A stretch of 64,000 nt of DNA from Streptomyces melanogenes (GCF_014649795.1 NZ_BMTS01000021.1:62001-126000), one strand, 5' to 3'. Counted from the stretch's first letter, positions 22,598-31,768 are shown. A program made the numbers and translations. The notes: generated from the letters alone by a model not told the origin.

Positions 22598-24475
22598 GTG
22601 ACGGCGGGGACGGGCGGGACGCCTCAACTAACCCGAGGACATCGGATCCTCGTCGGTATGGTCGTGGCTGGCGCCGTCATCATTGCCGGGATCGGGTTCG
22701 CGGGTTCTTACGCGGCGGTGCGCGCGCTCGCGGAGAAGAAGGGGTTCGGCGCTTTCTCCCTCGTCTTCCCGATCGGCATCGATGCGGGCATCTGTGTGCT
22801 CCTCGCGCTCGACCTGCTGCTGACCTGGATCCGCATCCCCTTCCCGCTGCTGCGGCAGACCGCGTGGCTGCTGACCGCCGCCACGATCGCGTTCAACAGC
22901 GCGGCCGCCTGGCCCGACCCGCTCGGCGTCGGCATGCACGCCGTGATTCCGGTGCTGTTCGTCGTCGCCGTCGAGGCCGCCCGCCACGCTTTCGGCCGCA
23001 TCGCGGACATCACCGCCGACAAACACATGGAAGGCGTCCGCCTCACCCGCTGGCTGCTGTCACCGATCCCCACCTTCCTTCTGTGGCGCCGCATGAAACT
23101 GTGGGAACTGCGTTCCTACGACCAGGTCATCAGGCTCGAACAGGAGCGCCTGGTCTACCAGGCGAACCTCCACTCCCGATTCGGCCGCGCCTGGCGTCGC
23201 AAGGCCCCGGTGGAGTCGCTCATGCCGCTCCGCCTGGCCCGCTACGGCATCCCCCTGGCCGAGACGGCCCCGGCCGGCTTGGCCGCCGCAGGCATTGACG
23301 AGCCGCCGATTCTTTTCACCGCCGAGAGGGCCCCGGTTCCGGCGCAGCGGCAGAGCCCCCAACTCGAGGTCGCCATCGGCCGAGAGGAGGAGCTGGCCCG
23401 GGTGAGCGATGCGGAGGCCGAGCCGGTGGAGCAGGTGCGAACCACGAGCCTTGAGCAGCTGCAGGACCTCGGACACCACACGACCTCCCGACGTCTGGCT
23501 GACGCCTATGAGGGCTGGGTGGCCGGATCAGGGTCCGAGCCCACGAACGCGCAGTTCGCTGCCTGGCTCCAAGACCAGTACGGCATCGCCTCTGCGGCCG
23601 GTGCGCCACTGGCTGACGAGCTAATCGAACCTCTGCTGCGGATCCTTAAGCACCGTCACACCCGCTCAGCTGACGACGGGACCGCCCCCCAGGCCTCGCA
23701 CGAAGCAGACGCGGGATGGGGTGACTACTTCTACGACGCCTGGCTCGCGTATGCGCGAGAGTACGGGGCCTACCCCGATGCCGCAGCCCTCGCCTCGTAC
23801 CTCTACGAGCGGGACCAGATCACCAGCGCCCACGGGCAGCCCGTCACGGGCGAAGACCTGGAGTACTTCGTCTCCACCTTCCGGCAACGCGAGTCCGACG
23901 AGGCGGAGCCCCCCAGTGACGGGCACGCCGCCAAAACCGCCGCGCAGGAGCCTTCCGTCGATCCCCTCCTGGACGAAGAGGAGCCCGAGGAGACACCGGT
24001 CGGCGCGGGCACGCACCCCGCCAAGGACAAACCGAGTCCCAGGGTGAGCGCCACCATCGACGACGTGCTGAACGAGCACGACGCGATGGGCGAGCCCGCC
24101 CCGCTCACCACCGTCGACCGCTACTACCTCGCCTGGACGGAGTACCAGACGAGGCACGGCGAGGAACCCAAAGCCGAGCAGCTCTCCGCCTACCTTGCGA
24201 GCGAGAAGGGCATGAACGGCCGCGGCGGAAAGCCGGTTAGCCCGTCTACCCTGCGCCGCTACCTGCTGCCGTTCCGTGTCTACAACATCTGGGCCGAACA
24301 TCGAGTGCGCAACGAGACTCCGCCCGACGACGCGATTGCGCAGGAGTGCGCAGCCCATGGGATCACCGCGCAGCACAACAAACCACTGACTACCGACTAC
24401 ATCGCCGAGCAGGCCGCCGACTTCGAGCGGCGCTGGCAAGCACTGATCCATCACCACGCGCAGTCACAGCAGTGA
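22598..24475 (+). CDS. DUF2637-type membrane protein with repeated C-terminal units
   Basis: 625 aa; GTG 22598 after a GGGGAGTGGG stretch. Four spans lie in the first 140 residues (ILVGMVVAGAVIIAGIGFAG; FSLVFPIGIDAGICVLLALD; LLTAATIAFNSAAAW; VIPVLFVVAVEAARHAF), the DUF2637 pattern common on Streptomyces plasmids. A cytoplasmic basic helix follows (RTRWLL...LWRRMKLWELR). The C-terminal 330 residues contain four diverged units of about 50-60 residues with the theme 'W--Y----G--P----LA-YL----GI----G-P----L---L--FR', most clearly YDAWLAYAREYGAYPDAAAL and LAWTEYQTRHGEEPKAEQLS. They resemble winged-helix or DNA-tethering repeats. Next to parAB this could anchor the plasmid or partition complex to the membrane (inference). 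Confidence 0.8.
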   Translation: MTAGTGGTPQLTRGHRILVGMVVAGAVIIAGIGFAGSYAAVRALAEKKGFGAFSLVFPIGIDAGICVLLALDLLLTWIRIPFPLLRQTAWLLTAATIAFNSAAAWPDPLGVGMHAVIPVLFVVAVEAARHAFGRIADITADKHMEGVRLTRWLLSPIPTFLLWRRMKLWELRSYDQVIRLEQERLVYQANLHSRFGRAWRRKAPVESLMPLRLARYGIPLAETAPAGLAAAGIDEPPILFTAERAPVPAQRQSPQLEVAIGREEELARVSDAEAEPVEQVRTTSLEQLQDLGHHTTSRRLADAYEGWVAGSGSEPTNAQFAAWLQDQYGIASAAGAPLADELIEPLLRILKHRHTRSADDGTAPQASHEADAGWGDYFYDAWLAYAREYGAYPDAAALASYLYERDQITSAHGQPVTGEDLEYFVSTFRQRESDEAEPPSDGHAAKTAAQEPSVDPLLDEEEPEETPVGAGTHPAKDKPSPRVSATIDDVLNEHDAMGEPAPLTTVDRYYLAWTEYQTRHGEEPKAEQLSAYLASEKGMNGRGGKPVSPSTLRRYLLPFRVYNIWAEHRVRNETPPDDAIAQECAAHGITAQHNKPLTTDYIAEQAADFERRWQALIHHHAQSQQ

Positions 24476-24878
24476 ACAGCCGTGTCCTGCCCGTCCGCGC
24501 CCCGGGTTGCGCAATCGAGAGAAATCGCAGGTCAGCGCAGCATTGCGCAGCCGTGATTCCCATTGCGCAGCCGACGCGCACGGCTGTCTTGCGGTACCCA
24601 TCACCGAGAGAGGCAGACCTAACGCGAAGTGACCCGCCCCAACCGATCCCGATCCGTCATGCCGACCACCCTCACGCGGCTTCTGGTGGCCAAGGCGATT
24701 GCCGCTGGATTCGCATCGATGGCAGCGGCGATCGACGCGACGCGGAGCTTGCCGAGCCGGGAAACGGCGGCACGAACGGGCGTGGGCGCGAGCACCATCA
24801 CGCGCTGACGGAGGAAGGCTCAGTGACCGCGGCCGCGCCACCAACCTCATGCGACAGCACAGCTGGACGCACCACTAT
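24476..24878. other. Gene-free spacer with TGCGCA repeats
   Basis: About 400 bases between the plus-strand DUF2637-type gene and the 3' end of the minus-strand LysM-BTAD gene. It carries TTGCGCAATC near 24507 and two copies of CATTGCGCAGCCG spaced exactly 20 bases apart (24541 and 24561). The same TGCGCAGCC element recurs at 49.8 kb. No gene seen. Confidence 0.7.
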
Positions 24879-27800
24879 CTACAAGGCCTTGCGTGCCGCC
24901 GAGCCCGGGCCGTTGAGGAGCTCGTCGATGAGTTGCGTGGTCTCCATCTCGAGCGAGCAGTCAAGAGCCCGGTTGACTTGTTGCACGCGGGTGATGGCGG
25001 TGTGCAGCCCAGAGCGGTTTTTGCGTGCGGCCTCGAGCCGCATCCAGTCTCGGTACAACAGCTCTGCCGAGTCGTCTACATCGAGTCCGGTCGCGACGGC
25101 CTGGCGCGCGGCGCTGAGGTCGTGCTGGGGGCCGCGAGGGATGCGGTAGGTGGCCACGGCGTGCGCGACGTCGATGATCCGCGTGATCATTTCCTGCTGG
25201 TAGGGCTCGGCCCACGGCAGGGGCCGGCCGCCGAAGGGCCTGCCGCGCACCAGAGTCAGCGCCTTTTCCAGGTCCGCGAGGCCGGATGGGCCCAGTGGCA
25301 GTGCGCGCTCGACGAGCTGGAGGAAGCGGGTCCAGTCGCAGCGCACGCCGGCCGCGAGCTGGTAGGGGTCTGTACCCGACTTGCGGCGTGGCACATAGGG
25401 GGTTCCGGACGAGTCGCTGCCCAGGGAGCTGCGCAGGCCCCGCATCCGCGCGTTGAGGGTGCTGGTTGACCACGGGCTGAGGGGGTCCATGTCCACACAC
25501 AGGGCATCTGCATGGCGCCCGGGCCGGAAGTACAACAAAGCGGCCAACTGGGAGATCCGCGGGCCGTGGCCGGTGCTGTCCACGCCCGTCACCTCGACCG
25601 GCCCCAGGACCCGGATCTCCGGAGCGTGCAGGTCCTGCGCCTCGGCGTCTTCTCCTGTCAGGACTGTGGGCTCCGTGACTGCGTCCCCCGGGCCGTCAGC
25701 AGTGCCGGCCTGTGCCGCGTCGGCGGAGGCCGCAGCGGCCGGGGGCGTCGCAGCCGGCGGTTCCGCTGTCTTGCTGCCCGGGCCCGAGGTGTTGTCGGGC
25801 CCGGCCGAGGGGGCGGAGGGGGAGAGGAGACGAAGCCCGGCGGGATCGGTGCTGGCGGCGAGCAGGGCCGGGAAGACCTCGCCGCTCACATCCGTAGCCG
25901 CCGCAGGCGACGGGGGTGAAGCGGAGGCGGGCGCGGTGGATTCCTCGTGCGCCGCTGCCTGCTCGGGCTCCGGCATCGTGTCGAGCTCGTCCGGGACGTT
26001 CTGCCAGGGTCCCTCGGCCGGGTGGGACGGCTGCCCGGACACCTTCAGGGCTGTGGTGATCTGCACGTAGGCGGCGTGCTCCAGGCGCTGCACCGTGATG
26101 CTGGTGCTGGCGGCGTCGAGGTGCTGCGGTTCGTGGAGGGAGGCGTTGAGGATCTCGGCCTCGGGGAAGGACGCGGCCGCCGTGCTCGCCGGGGCGATCA
26201 GCGTGACCGGCACTGTCCCTGCCCGGCCGATGAGGTCGGCGAATTGCCAGGCCGTGTCCTCATCCAGGGCGGAGGCGCACAGCAGGAGATACGGCTGGTG
26301 CTGGGTTTCGGGCATCTGATGGGCTTCCAGCAGGCGTTCGCCCAGATCGCGCAGCGCGTGGGCGGGCTGGCGCATGTGGGCGATCCGCGTGGTGGGCAGC
26401 AGGTGCGGCAAGTCCTCACCGAACCCCACGGTGACGACCTCGGCTTCGCTTGCCCACGGGCTCATGCCGAGTTCCAGGGCGAGGGAGGTGCAGACCTCGG
26501 TGATGTGGAGCGGGTTGCCGTCGAGCAGCAGCGCGGGCAGCTGCGCGAGGTTGAGCAGCAGGAGGTCTCCCGTCTCGGTGCTGCCGATCGTGACCAGCCC
26601 CGGGTACGGTGCCGGCACCTCGTGGGTGTCCTCTTCCTCCAGGAGGACGGCATCACAGGGCAGGGCCCACCATCCGTCCTGCCCGGCGACGAAGGGCGCC
26701 GCGGGATCCTGGGCGAGATCCTCGGGCAACACCTCCACCGCGCGGGCACCGATCCGGGCAGCCCGCAGTGGAGGCAGGATCGCGTCCTTCTCCCGAGCCG
26801 CCTGGTGTGCCAGGGTGCGCAGGGCCACGTCCAGGCAGGCAGCGCCGCCCGGCTCGGCGGCCGCCGCCAACTGGGCCTCGGCCATGGACGTCTGCGACGC
26901 GATGGCGATCGTCTCGCCGGGCTTGCGGCGGCGGCGCTGCAGCGTACGGCGCAGGGCAAGAGCACCGGTGATAGCGGCCGCCAGCAGGGCGCCAGCCCCC
27001 AGGACCGTGCGCAGGTTCAGCAGGCCGTCGGACCGCGACACCGGTGTCTGTGACGCCGTGGCGGCGGGGGAGGAGGCCGTGGAACTGGACGGCTCCGCCG
27101 ACGCTGACGCAGAGGCGGCGCTGGAGGCGCTGCTGCTGCCCGGCTGCGGCCTTCCTGAAGGAGCAGTGGACGGGGGGCTCTGTTCCTCTCGGGGCGGCTC
27201 GGCGGGACGGCGGCTCGCTGCGCTGGGGGCCGGCGACGTTGGCGCGGGCGCCATGCTGCGGCCCGGAGCCGGCGCATCCCGCGCGTCACCGCCCGGCGTC
27301 TGCTTGGCGCCGGGCGTCTTCGGCGTTGGGGCAGTGGTGTCCTGCCTGCCCGGAGCTTCGCCGTCGTCGTGCTGCGGCGGATGGGGATGCGCGGGGCGGG
27401 CGCCGGGCACGGTGACCTGCTGCCCCGCGTAGACCCTGTCGGGGTCGGTGATCGTGGGCAGGCCGTGCGGCTGCGGCTTGTCCTGACTGGCCTCGAACAG
27501 CTCGGGCCACTTGTCGCCGTCGCCGAGTTCTGCTTGCGCGATCTTCGACAAGTAGTCGCCCGAGTGGACCGTGACGACATGCTCGGGGTCCTCGGAGACA
27601 GCCGCGGATCCGTCACCTAGCTGCGTACGGACGCCTCCTGGAACGGCGGTGGTCGCGGGCATCCTCAGCTGCCAGCCGGGCTGCAGAAAGCTGTTCGCGC
27701 GAAAGACTGTGCCGTCGGCCATGGGGCGGCCTTCGTTCAGGCTCGCGATCTCCCGCCACCGCTCGCCCTCTCCCAGCTCGCGCTCGGCGATGCCCCACAG

Positions 27801-28349
27801 GCTCTCCGCCGGCCGCGTCTCGCGCACGGTGTACGTGGGCGGCGCCGGTGTGCCAGCCACGGGGGTGGGGGAGACCGGGTCGGCGTCGGCGGCCTGCGGG
27901 GCCCGGTCTGCCTGGCCGGGCAGCAGGCTCGACATGGTGGCCGGTGCGGCCTGTGCATCGAAGGCCAGGGCCGAGCTCGTGGGCAGCAGCACCAGGATGC
28001 TGCCGATCAGGAGGGCTGCGGCGCGCTGCGGGGCGCCCATCCCACGTGGGGCATGCCAGGTCCGGCCGCGTACCTGCGCGATCAGCTCGCGTGCGGCGCA
28101 GAACGTGAACTGCGCCCACCCGACCCAGGCCACGAGCACGAGCACGAGCACGAACAGGCCGCCGGTGTCCTGCCGGTCCAGGAGGTGGGCAAGGTCGCCG
28201 TGGGTGGCAGCCCAGATGACCGGGGTAGCCCAGGCCAGCAGCAGCGGCAGCCCTGCGACTACCACCGTCAGGACCAAGAGACTGAGCACGGCCGACAGGA
28301 CCCGTGCCAGGGTGCGGCCGGCGGCTGCGGAGCGGGTGGTGGAGTGCAT
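24879..28349 (-). CDS. Giant membrane protein with two LysM domains and a C-terminal BTAD domain
   Basis: 1156 aa; ATG at 28349 overlaps the stop of the upstream pilus gene. Two spans come first (VLSLLVLTVVVAGLPLLLAW; GLFVLVLVLVAWVGWAQFTF), then a third (AALLIGSILVLLPTSSALAF). Two LysM-type units follow at about 180-310 (YTVRETRPAESLWGIAEREL; VTVHSGDYLSKIAQAELGDG), then a Pro/Ser-rich linker and another span (VLGAGALLAAAITGALAL) at about 465. A large cytoplasmic part ends in an OmpR-like winged helix (IRVLGPVEVTGVDSTGHGPR) and a BTAD region (YELAAGVRCDW-type through LLYRDWMRLEAARKNRSGLH). BTAD domains occur in Streptomyces SARP activators. The design suggests a wall-sensing transmembrane regulator of the pilus operon; proteins of this layout accompany Tad loci in actinobacteria. 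Confidence 0.85.
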   Translation of the reverse strand: MHSTTRSAAAGRTLARVLSAVLSLLVLTVVVAGLPLLLAWATPVIWAATHGDLAHLLDRQDTGGLFVLVLVLVAWVGWAQFTFCAARELIAQVRGRTWHAPRGMGAPQRAAALLIGSILVLLPTSSALAFDAQAAPATMSSLLPGQADRAPQAADADPVSPTPVAGTPAPPTYTVRETRPAESLWGIAERELGEGERWREIASLNEGRPMADGTVFRANSFLQPGWQLRMPATTAVPGGVRTQLGDGSAAVSEDPEHVVTVHSGDYLSKIAQAELGDGDKWPELFEASQDKPQPHGLPTITDPDRVYAGQQVTVPGARPAHPHPPQHDDGEAPGRQDTTAPTPKTPGAKQTPGGDARDAPAPGRSMAPAPTSPAPSAASRRPAEPPREEQSPPSTAPSGRPQPGSSSASSAASASASAEPSSSTASSPAATASQTPVSRSDGLLNLRTVLGAGALLAAAITGALALRRTLQRRRRKPGETIAIASQTSMAEAQLAAAAEPGGAACLDVALRTLAHQAAREKDAILPPLRAARIGARAVEVLPEDLAQDPAAPFVAGQDGWWALPCDAVLLEEEDTHEVPAPYPGLVTIGSTETGDLLLLNLAQLPALLLDGNPLHITEVCTSLALELGMSPWASEAEVVTVGFGEDLPHLLPTTRIAHMRQPAHALRDLGERLLEAHQMPETQHQPYLLLCASALDEDTAWQFADLIGRAGTVPVTLIAPASTAAASFPEAEILNASLHEPQHLDAASTSITVQRLEHAAYVQITTALKVSGQPSHPAEGPWQNVPDELDTMPEPEQAAAHEESTAPASASPPSPAAATDVSGEVFPALLAASTDPAGLRLLSPSAPSAGPDNTSGPGSKTAEPPAATPPAAAASADAAQAGTADGPGDAVTEPTVLTGEDAEAQDLHAPEIRVLGPVEVTGVDSTGHGPRISQLAALLYFRPGRHADALCVDMDPLSPWSTSTLNARMRGLRSSLGSDSSGTPYVPRRKSGTDPYQLAAGVRCDWTRFLQLVERALPLGPSGLADLEKALTLVRGRPFGGRPLPWAEPYQQEMITRIIDVAHAVATYRIPRGPQHDLSAARQAVATGLDVDDSAELLYRDWMRLEAARKNRSGLHTAITRVQQVNRALDCSLEMETTQLIDELLNGPGSAARKAL

Positions 28350-28795
28350 CAGTTTCCTTGGGGGGCGGTGACGCCATGAAGGAGGGTGGCCTTGCCGTGG
28401 CCGGTCACCGACAAGGAGCCGATCCCGACCACGGGCAGGAATTTCGTGCTGTAGGAGCCGGTGACCGTGACATTCAGCGTCTGGCCGTTCCCGGAGACGC
28501 TGACGGTGCCGGTGGCGCCGGCAGAGTTCAGGTAGGCCTGTGCGGCGGCGGCTGCCGCCTGCGGATCGACGGCAATCGCGGTGCCGTTGATGGCGCCGGT
28601 GGGGTCGATGGCCTGTCCGCCGGCCCGGGCGGCTTCACCGGCGATGTAGTCGGCGCGTTCGGTGGCGCGCATCTTGCTGCCGCCGTCGACGGCCAGGCCG
28701 ATGATGCCGATCAGCGCGACGACGCACACGGCAACGAACACAGTGACGCCTCCGCGATCGTCGCACCGTGTCTGCAGGAACCGACGCAACATCAT
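28349..28795 (-). CDS. TadG-like pilus assembly protein
   Basis: 148 aa. ATG at 28795 overlaps the upstream stop. A charged N-terminus (RRFLQTRCDDRGGVTVFV) leads into one span (AVCVVALIGIIGLAVDGGSK), the TadG-type N-terminus. The exported part is Ala/Gly/Thr/Val-rich and strand-forming (TGTVSVSGNGQTLNVTVTGS). Such pseudopilins or minor pilins help assemble Flp pili on the cell surface. It is the last and longest of a three-gene TadE/TadG-like set. Function in this host is inferred from the cluster. Confidence 0.8.
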   Translation of the reverse strand: MMLRRFLQTRCDDRGGVTVFVAVCVVALIGIIGLAVDGGSKMRATERADYIAGEAARAGGQAIDPTGAINGTAIAVDPQAAAAAAQAYLNSAGATGTVSVSGNGQTLNVTVTGSYSTKFLPVVGIGSLSVTGHGKATLLHGVTAPQGN

Positions 28796-29253
28796 CAGGC
28801 AGCTCTCTGTCGGTACCGGTCCACCACGGAGGTCGCCGTCGACGTGATCGTCTTGGCTCCTGGCACGCCGGGCAGCAGGAGGTCGGACAGATTGACGGTG
28901 CAGGTCACGGTCACGGTGACGGTGCCGACTTGCCCCACGGGCACGGCGAGACCACCGGTGTTGACGGTGACGTCGGTCGACGCGCACGTGATGCCCTGGT
29001 CGTCCAGGGATTCGGCGGCCGCGGATTGCGCGGCGCTCTGAGCGGCGGCCATCGTGCGGTGGATGGATGCCTCCCTCGCCGCGTCCTGGGCCGCGGCGTC
29101 GATTTTCGCGCCGGAGGTGACGATCCGGCCGCCCGCGATCGCCAGGCACAGGAACATGATCAGCGACGGGAGGATGATGGCCGCCTCAATCGCGGCACTG
29201 CCTTCATCACCGCGAAATCCGCCTCTGCGCGCACAACGGGCAACCACTCGCAC
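28795..29253 (-). CDS. TadE-like minor pilin
   Basis: 152 aa using the GTG at 29251-29253, which has GGGGAGG eight bases upstream; a GTG three codons earlier lies too close to that site. N-terminus: RRGGFRGDEGSAAIEAAIIL, with the Glu five residues into the hydrophobic segment typical of type IV prepilins and TadE proteins, then PSLIMFLCLAIAGGRIV as the span. The exported domain has two Cys (ITCASTDVTV, VTVTVTCTVNL) that may form a disulfide. Coupled to its neighbours by overlapping stop and start codons. Confidence 0.82.
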   Translation of the reverse strand: MRVVARCARRGGFRGDEGSAAIEAAIILPSLIMFLCLAIAGGRIVTSGAKIDAAAQDAAREASIHRTMAAAQSAAQSAAAESLDDQGITCASTDVTVNTGGLAVPVGQVGTVTVTVTCTVNLSDLLLPGVPGAKTITSTATSVVDRYRQRAA

Positions 29254-29258
29254 GTGAT

Positions 29259-29687
29259 TCACCTCCCCGGGACCGTCCAGCGCTCCACTGGCCCGGATGC
29301 CGACTGCCTGATGTGCAGACCAGGCACTCCTGGAATCATCGACAGGGCCGTTCCGGACACCCGCACCCGCACGCGCTGCCCGTCGCTGCTGGCCGCGATG
29401 CTGTAGCCGCGCAGGCTGTCACCAGCGGTGCGCCCCAGCACGGTCCGTGCCTGGGCCGCACCGTCGGCTGGGGTCGACTGGTAGGCGCGGGCGGCGGTGA
29501 GGCCCTCGCGGGCGGCGGTCAGGGCGATCTGGCGGGCGTAGTACCACATGGAGGCCTGGATGACGGCGACGGTGGCGAGCAGCACGACGGGGAAGACGAT
29601 CGCCATCTGGATGCTGGTGTCCCCACGGTCGTCGCGCCACCGTCGCCCCTGCCACCATTGCGTCAGCCGGGCGGGCGGGTGCATCAC
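29259..29687 (-). CDS. TadE-like minor pilin
   Basis: 142 aa; GTG at 29687 overlaps the upstream stop (GTGA); ATG at 29684 is the alternative. DDRGDTSIQMAIVFPVVLLA then TVAVIQASMWYYARQIALTA is the TadE-like span followed by the Ala-rich amphipathic helix. The exported domain is small and strand-rich (GQRVRVRVSGTALSMIPG). Part of the pilin set of the Tad operon. Confidence 0.82.
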   Translation of the reverse strand: MMHPPARLTQWWQGRRWRDDRGDTSIQMAIVFPVVLLATVAVIQASMWYYARQIALTAAREGLTAARAYQSTPADGAAQARTVLGRTAGDSLRGYSIAASSDGQRVRVRVSGTALSMIPGVPGLHIRQSASGPVERWTVPGR

Positions 29688-29899
29688 AGGCCGCCGATTT
29701 TGCCGTTGTACTTGGCGATCACGACGGCGATGGTCCCGGCGATCAGGACAGCACCGGTGACGGCGGCCACCCAGATGATGACGGTCGTAATCGAGATGTC
29801 GCCCCGGTCCGGCCGGCGCGCAGCTTCCTGAAGGCGCTCGCGTACGCGTGCGGTGAGCTGGAGCACAGCACGGCGGCTGCGGGCTGCGAGGTGCGTCAT
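29684..29899 (-). CDS. Small single-span protein, Flp-pilin-like
   Basis: 71 aa with an N-terminal basic helix (RSRRAVLQLTARVRERLQEA), then DRGDISITTVIIWVAAVTGA and VLIAGTIAVVIAKYNGKIGG as one long span near the C-terminus. The size, the charged residues just before the span and the position between TadC and TadE genes fit a Flp-type major pilin or an assembly peptide; the canonical prepilin cleavage site is not obvious. If it is the main pilin, it is the smallest component of the filament. Confidence 0.65.
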   Translation of the reverse strand: MTHLAARSRRAVLQLTARVRERLQEAARRPDRGDISITTVIIWVAAVTGAVLIAGTIAVVIAKYNGKIGGL

Positions 29900-29942
29900 G
29901 GTTCCGTTCCCTGCCTTTCGGTGTGTTGAATGAGGGGGAGGC

Positions 29943-30827
29943 TCAGACGGTGAGCATGCGGATCACCGCGGGGAAGGCCATCAGCAGCATCACCAAGACG
30001 GCCAAGAGGGCCCCCGGGGCGGTCATCTTCTCGCTGGCCGCGTTGGCTTCGGCTCCCTGATCGGCGAGCAGTTCGGCGTTGAGGGCGGCGGTGCGGGCCC
30101 GCAGTGCCTTGTAGACGGCGGCACCGTCGGTCGCTGAGCCGCGCATGATGTCGGCGACGTCGTCCAGGACAGGCAGGTGGTACTGCGCGGCCAGTTCCGA
30201 GAGCGCCTGATACGGCGGGATCTTCTCCAGGCGGGCCCGGCGCAGCGCGCCCTGCAGGAAGAGGAAAGGCCAGCCCTCACCGACGGCGGCGGCCTTCTCC
30301 AGTGCCTCGGCGGGCCCGGCATCGGCGGCCCGCTTGAGCGCGACCAGGTCCAGGTAGGCGGACAGGGCGTGGGCGAACTCCTCCCGTGCCCGTTTGGCCT
30401 GGTCCCGCACCGCCAGGTCGGGTGTGATGAACAGCAGGGCCGCGACGAGGAGCCCGACGCCTGCGGGCACATAGAACGGCAGGCCCACACCCGCGATGAT
30501 CCATGGAACCGTCGCGATCACCGGGCAGAGCAGACCCAGCCCGCCGAGCGCGGTCTTCTTCAGCATGAACTGGCCCGGGCCCAGTCCGAGCAGGGCCAGA
30601 TTCGTCGTGGGGACCCGCACGCCCGGAATGCGCTCCAGGCGGGCCAGGAGCCACCGGCCCCAGACCTCCTCGCGCTCCAGGTGCGGCTCGGGCATCGCCA
30701 ACGCAGCGGGGGCAGTGCGTTTCAGGGCCGGTGCCAACGCGGGCTGAGGCAGGAGAAGTTCCCGGATCAGCAGCGCCACGCCGGCGCCGATCGTGCCGCC
30801 GGTCAGAACAACGGGAAGCAGGTTCAC
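29943..30827 (-). CDS. tadC: TadC-like pilus assembly membrane protein
   Basis: 294 aa; ATG at 30827 overlaps the TadB stop. T2SSF/GspF-type: one N-terminal span, a pair at about residues 93-140 (GGLGLLCPVIATVPWIIAGV; LPFYVPAGVGLLVAALLFIT), a cytoplasmic helical domain (EEFAHALSAYLDLVALKRAA; RGSATDGAAVYKALR) and a C-terminal span (GALLAVLVMLLMAFPAVIRM). With TadB it forms the inner-membrane platform on which the CpaF/TadA ATPase assembles the Flp pilus. Confidence 0.88.
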   Translation of the reverse strand: MNLLPVVLTGGTIGAGVALLIRELLLPQPALAPALKRTAPAALAMPEPHLEREEVWGRWLLARLERIPGVRVPTTNLALLGLGPGQFMLKKTALGGLGLLCPVIATVPWIIAGVGLPFYVPAGVGLLVAALLFITPDLAVRDQAKRAREEFAHALSAYLDLVALKRAADAGPAEALEKAAAVGEGWPFLFLQGALRRARLEKIPPYQALSELAAQYHLPVLDDVADIMRGSATDGAAVYKALRARTAALNAELLADQGAEANAASEKMTAPGALLAVLVMLLMAFPAVIRMLTV

Positions 30828-31768
30828 CGCTCAGCTCCTGCCGGCTCGGCGACGGGCAGGTCCGGCTCCGGCGCGGGCGCAGGCAGCCGGACGGTGCTCG
30901 TGGGGTCGCTGATCAGGAAACGCGGGATGCGACGGAAGGCGCTCAGCTGCCGCATCAGCGCAAGTGTGGCGACAAACCCGGCCACCAAGAACGCCAGCAC
31001 CAGCTGCCCCAGCAGCGTGGTGTACGGCCTCGTATAGGACGGTACGAGGAACCCGCCGATGACGACGCCCACGGTGATGATCGTCATCCACCGCACCGTG
31101 GTGCGTGGCTTCGCCCTGTCTGCCTCGATGGAGCGTTTGCGGGCGACTTCGTCGCGGACCGTGCCTGCCAGGTCCTCCAGTGCCTGCGCCAGGCCCGGGC
31201 CCCGGTCGTTGACCGACAGGATCAGCGCGGCGACAACCTTGTCCGAGGTGACGTCGTCGAGTTCCCCGGCGAACGCCCTCAGCGCCTGCTCCGGGCGCCA
31301 GCCCAGACGCAGCCGGTCGGACAGAGCGGTGATCTGCGGCGCCAGCTCCTCGGGCGCCCCTTGGCGGCTGGTCATCATCGCCTGCTCCAGACCCATGCCC
31401 AGACGCAGCAGGCCGGCCAGGCGCTGCGTCCACTCGCTCAGCGCTTCCAACTGGCCGATGCGTTCCTTGGCCAGCTGCGCCGGGGTGATCAGCCACGGCA
31501 CGCCAATGACCGCGGCACCCAGGAGCAGGGCGCCGACGAAGTTCCCGGAGACCAGCCACACGCCCGCGAACACCACGAAGGCGCCAGCCGCCAGCGTGCC
31601 CTGCCGCATCCGGGCACTCTCGTTCCCGCCGCCGCGCAGGGCCTGCCACCGGCGGCGCAGCGGGGCCCGGCGCGGCGCCGCGGTCCCGACGAAGCCCGCC
31701 ACGATGCCGACCAGGCCGCCGACGACGGCCATGCCGCTCAACAGGGCCCACACAAACGTCAGCGTCAT
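30824..31768 (-). CDS. tadB: TadB-like pilus assembly membrane protein
   Basis: 314 aa using ATG 31768, which overlaps the CpaF stop (ATGA); the frame is open 13 codons further up. Spans near the N-terminus (VWALLSGMAVVGGLVGIVAG; LAAGAFVVFAGVWLVSGNFV; ALLLGAAVIGVPWLI), the GspF-type helical domain (EWTQRLAGLLRLGMGLEQAM; VVAALILSVNDRGPGLAQAL), and two C-terminal spans (MTIITVGVVIGGFLVPSYTR; LVLAFLVAGFVATLALM). Partner of TadC in the platform complex. Confidence 0.88.
   Translation of the reverse strand: MTLTFVWALLSGMAVVGGLVGIVAGFVGTAAPRRAPLRRRWQALRGGGNESARMRQGTLAAGAFVVFAGVWLVSGNFVGALLLGAAVIGVPWLITPAQLAKERIGQLEALSEWTQRLAGLLRLGMGLEQAMMTSRQGAPEELAPQITALSDRLRLGWRPEQALRAFAGELDDVTSDKVVAALILSVNDRGPGLAQALEDLAGTVRDEVARKRSIEADRAKPRTTVRWMTIITVGVVIGGFLVPSYTRPYTTLLGQLVLAFLVAGFVATLALMRQLSAFRRIPRFLISDPTSTVRLPAPAPEPDLPVAEPAGAER

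Noticed and set aside
24699..25469. 256-codon plus-strand frame near the 3' end of the LysM-BTAD gene
   Set aside because: Overlaps the BTAD coding region antisense; no start signals.
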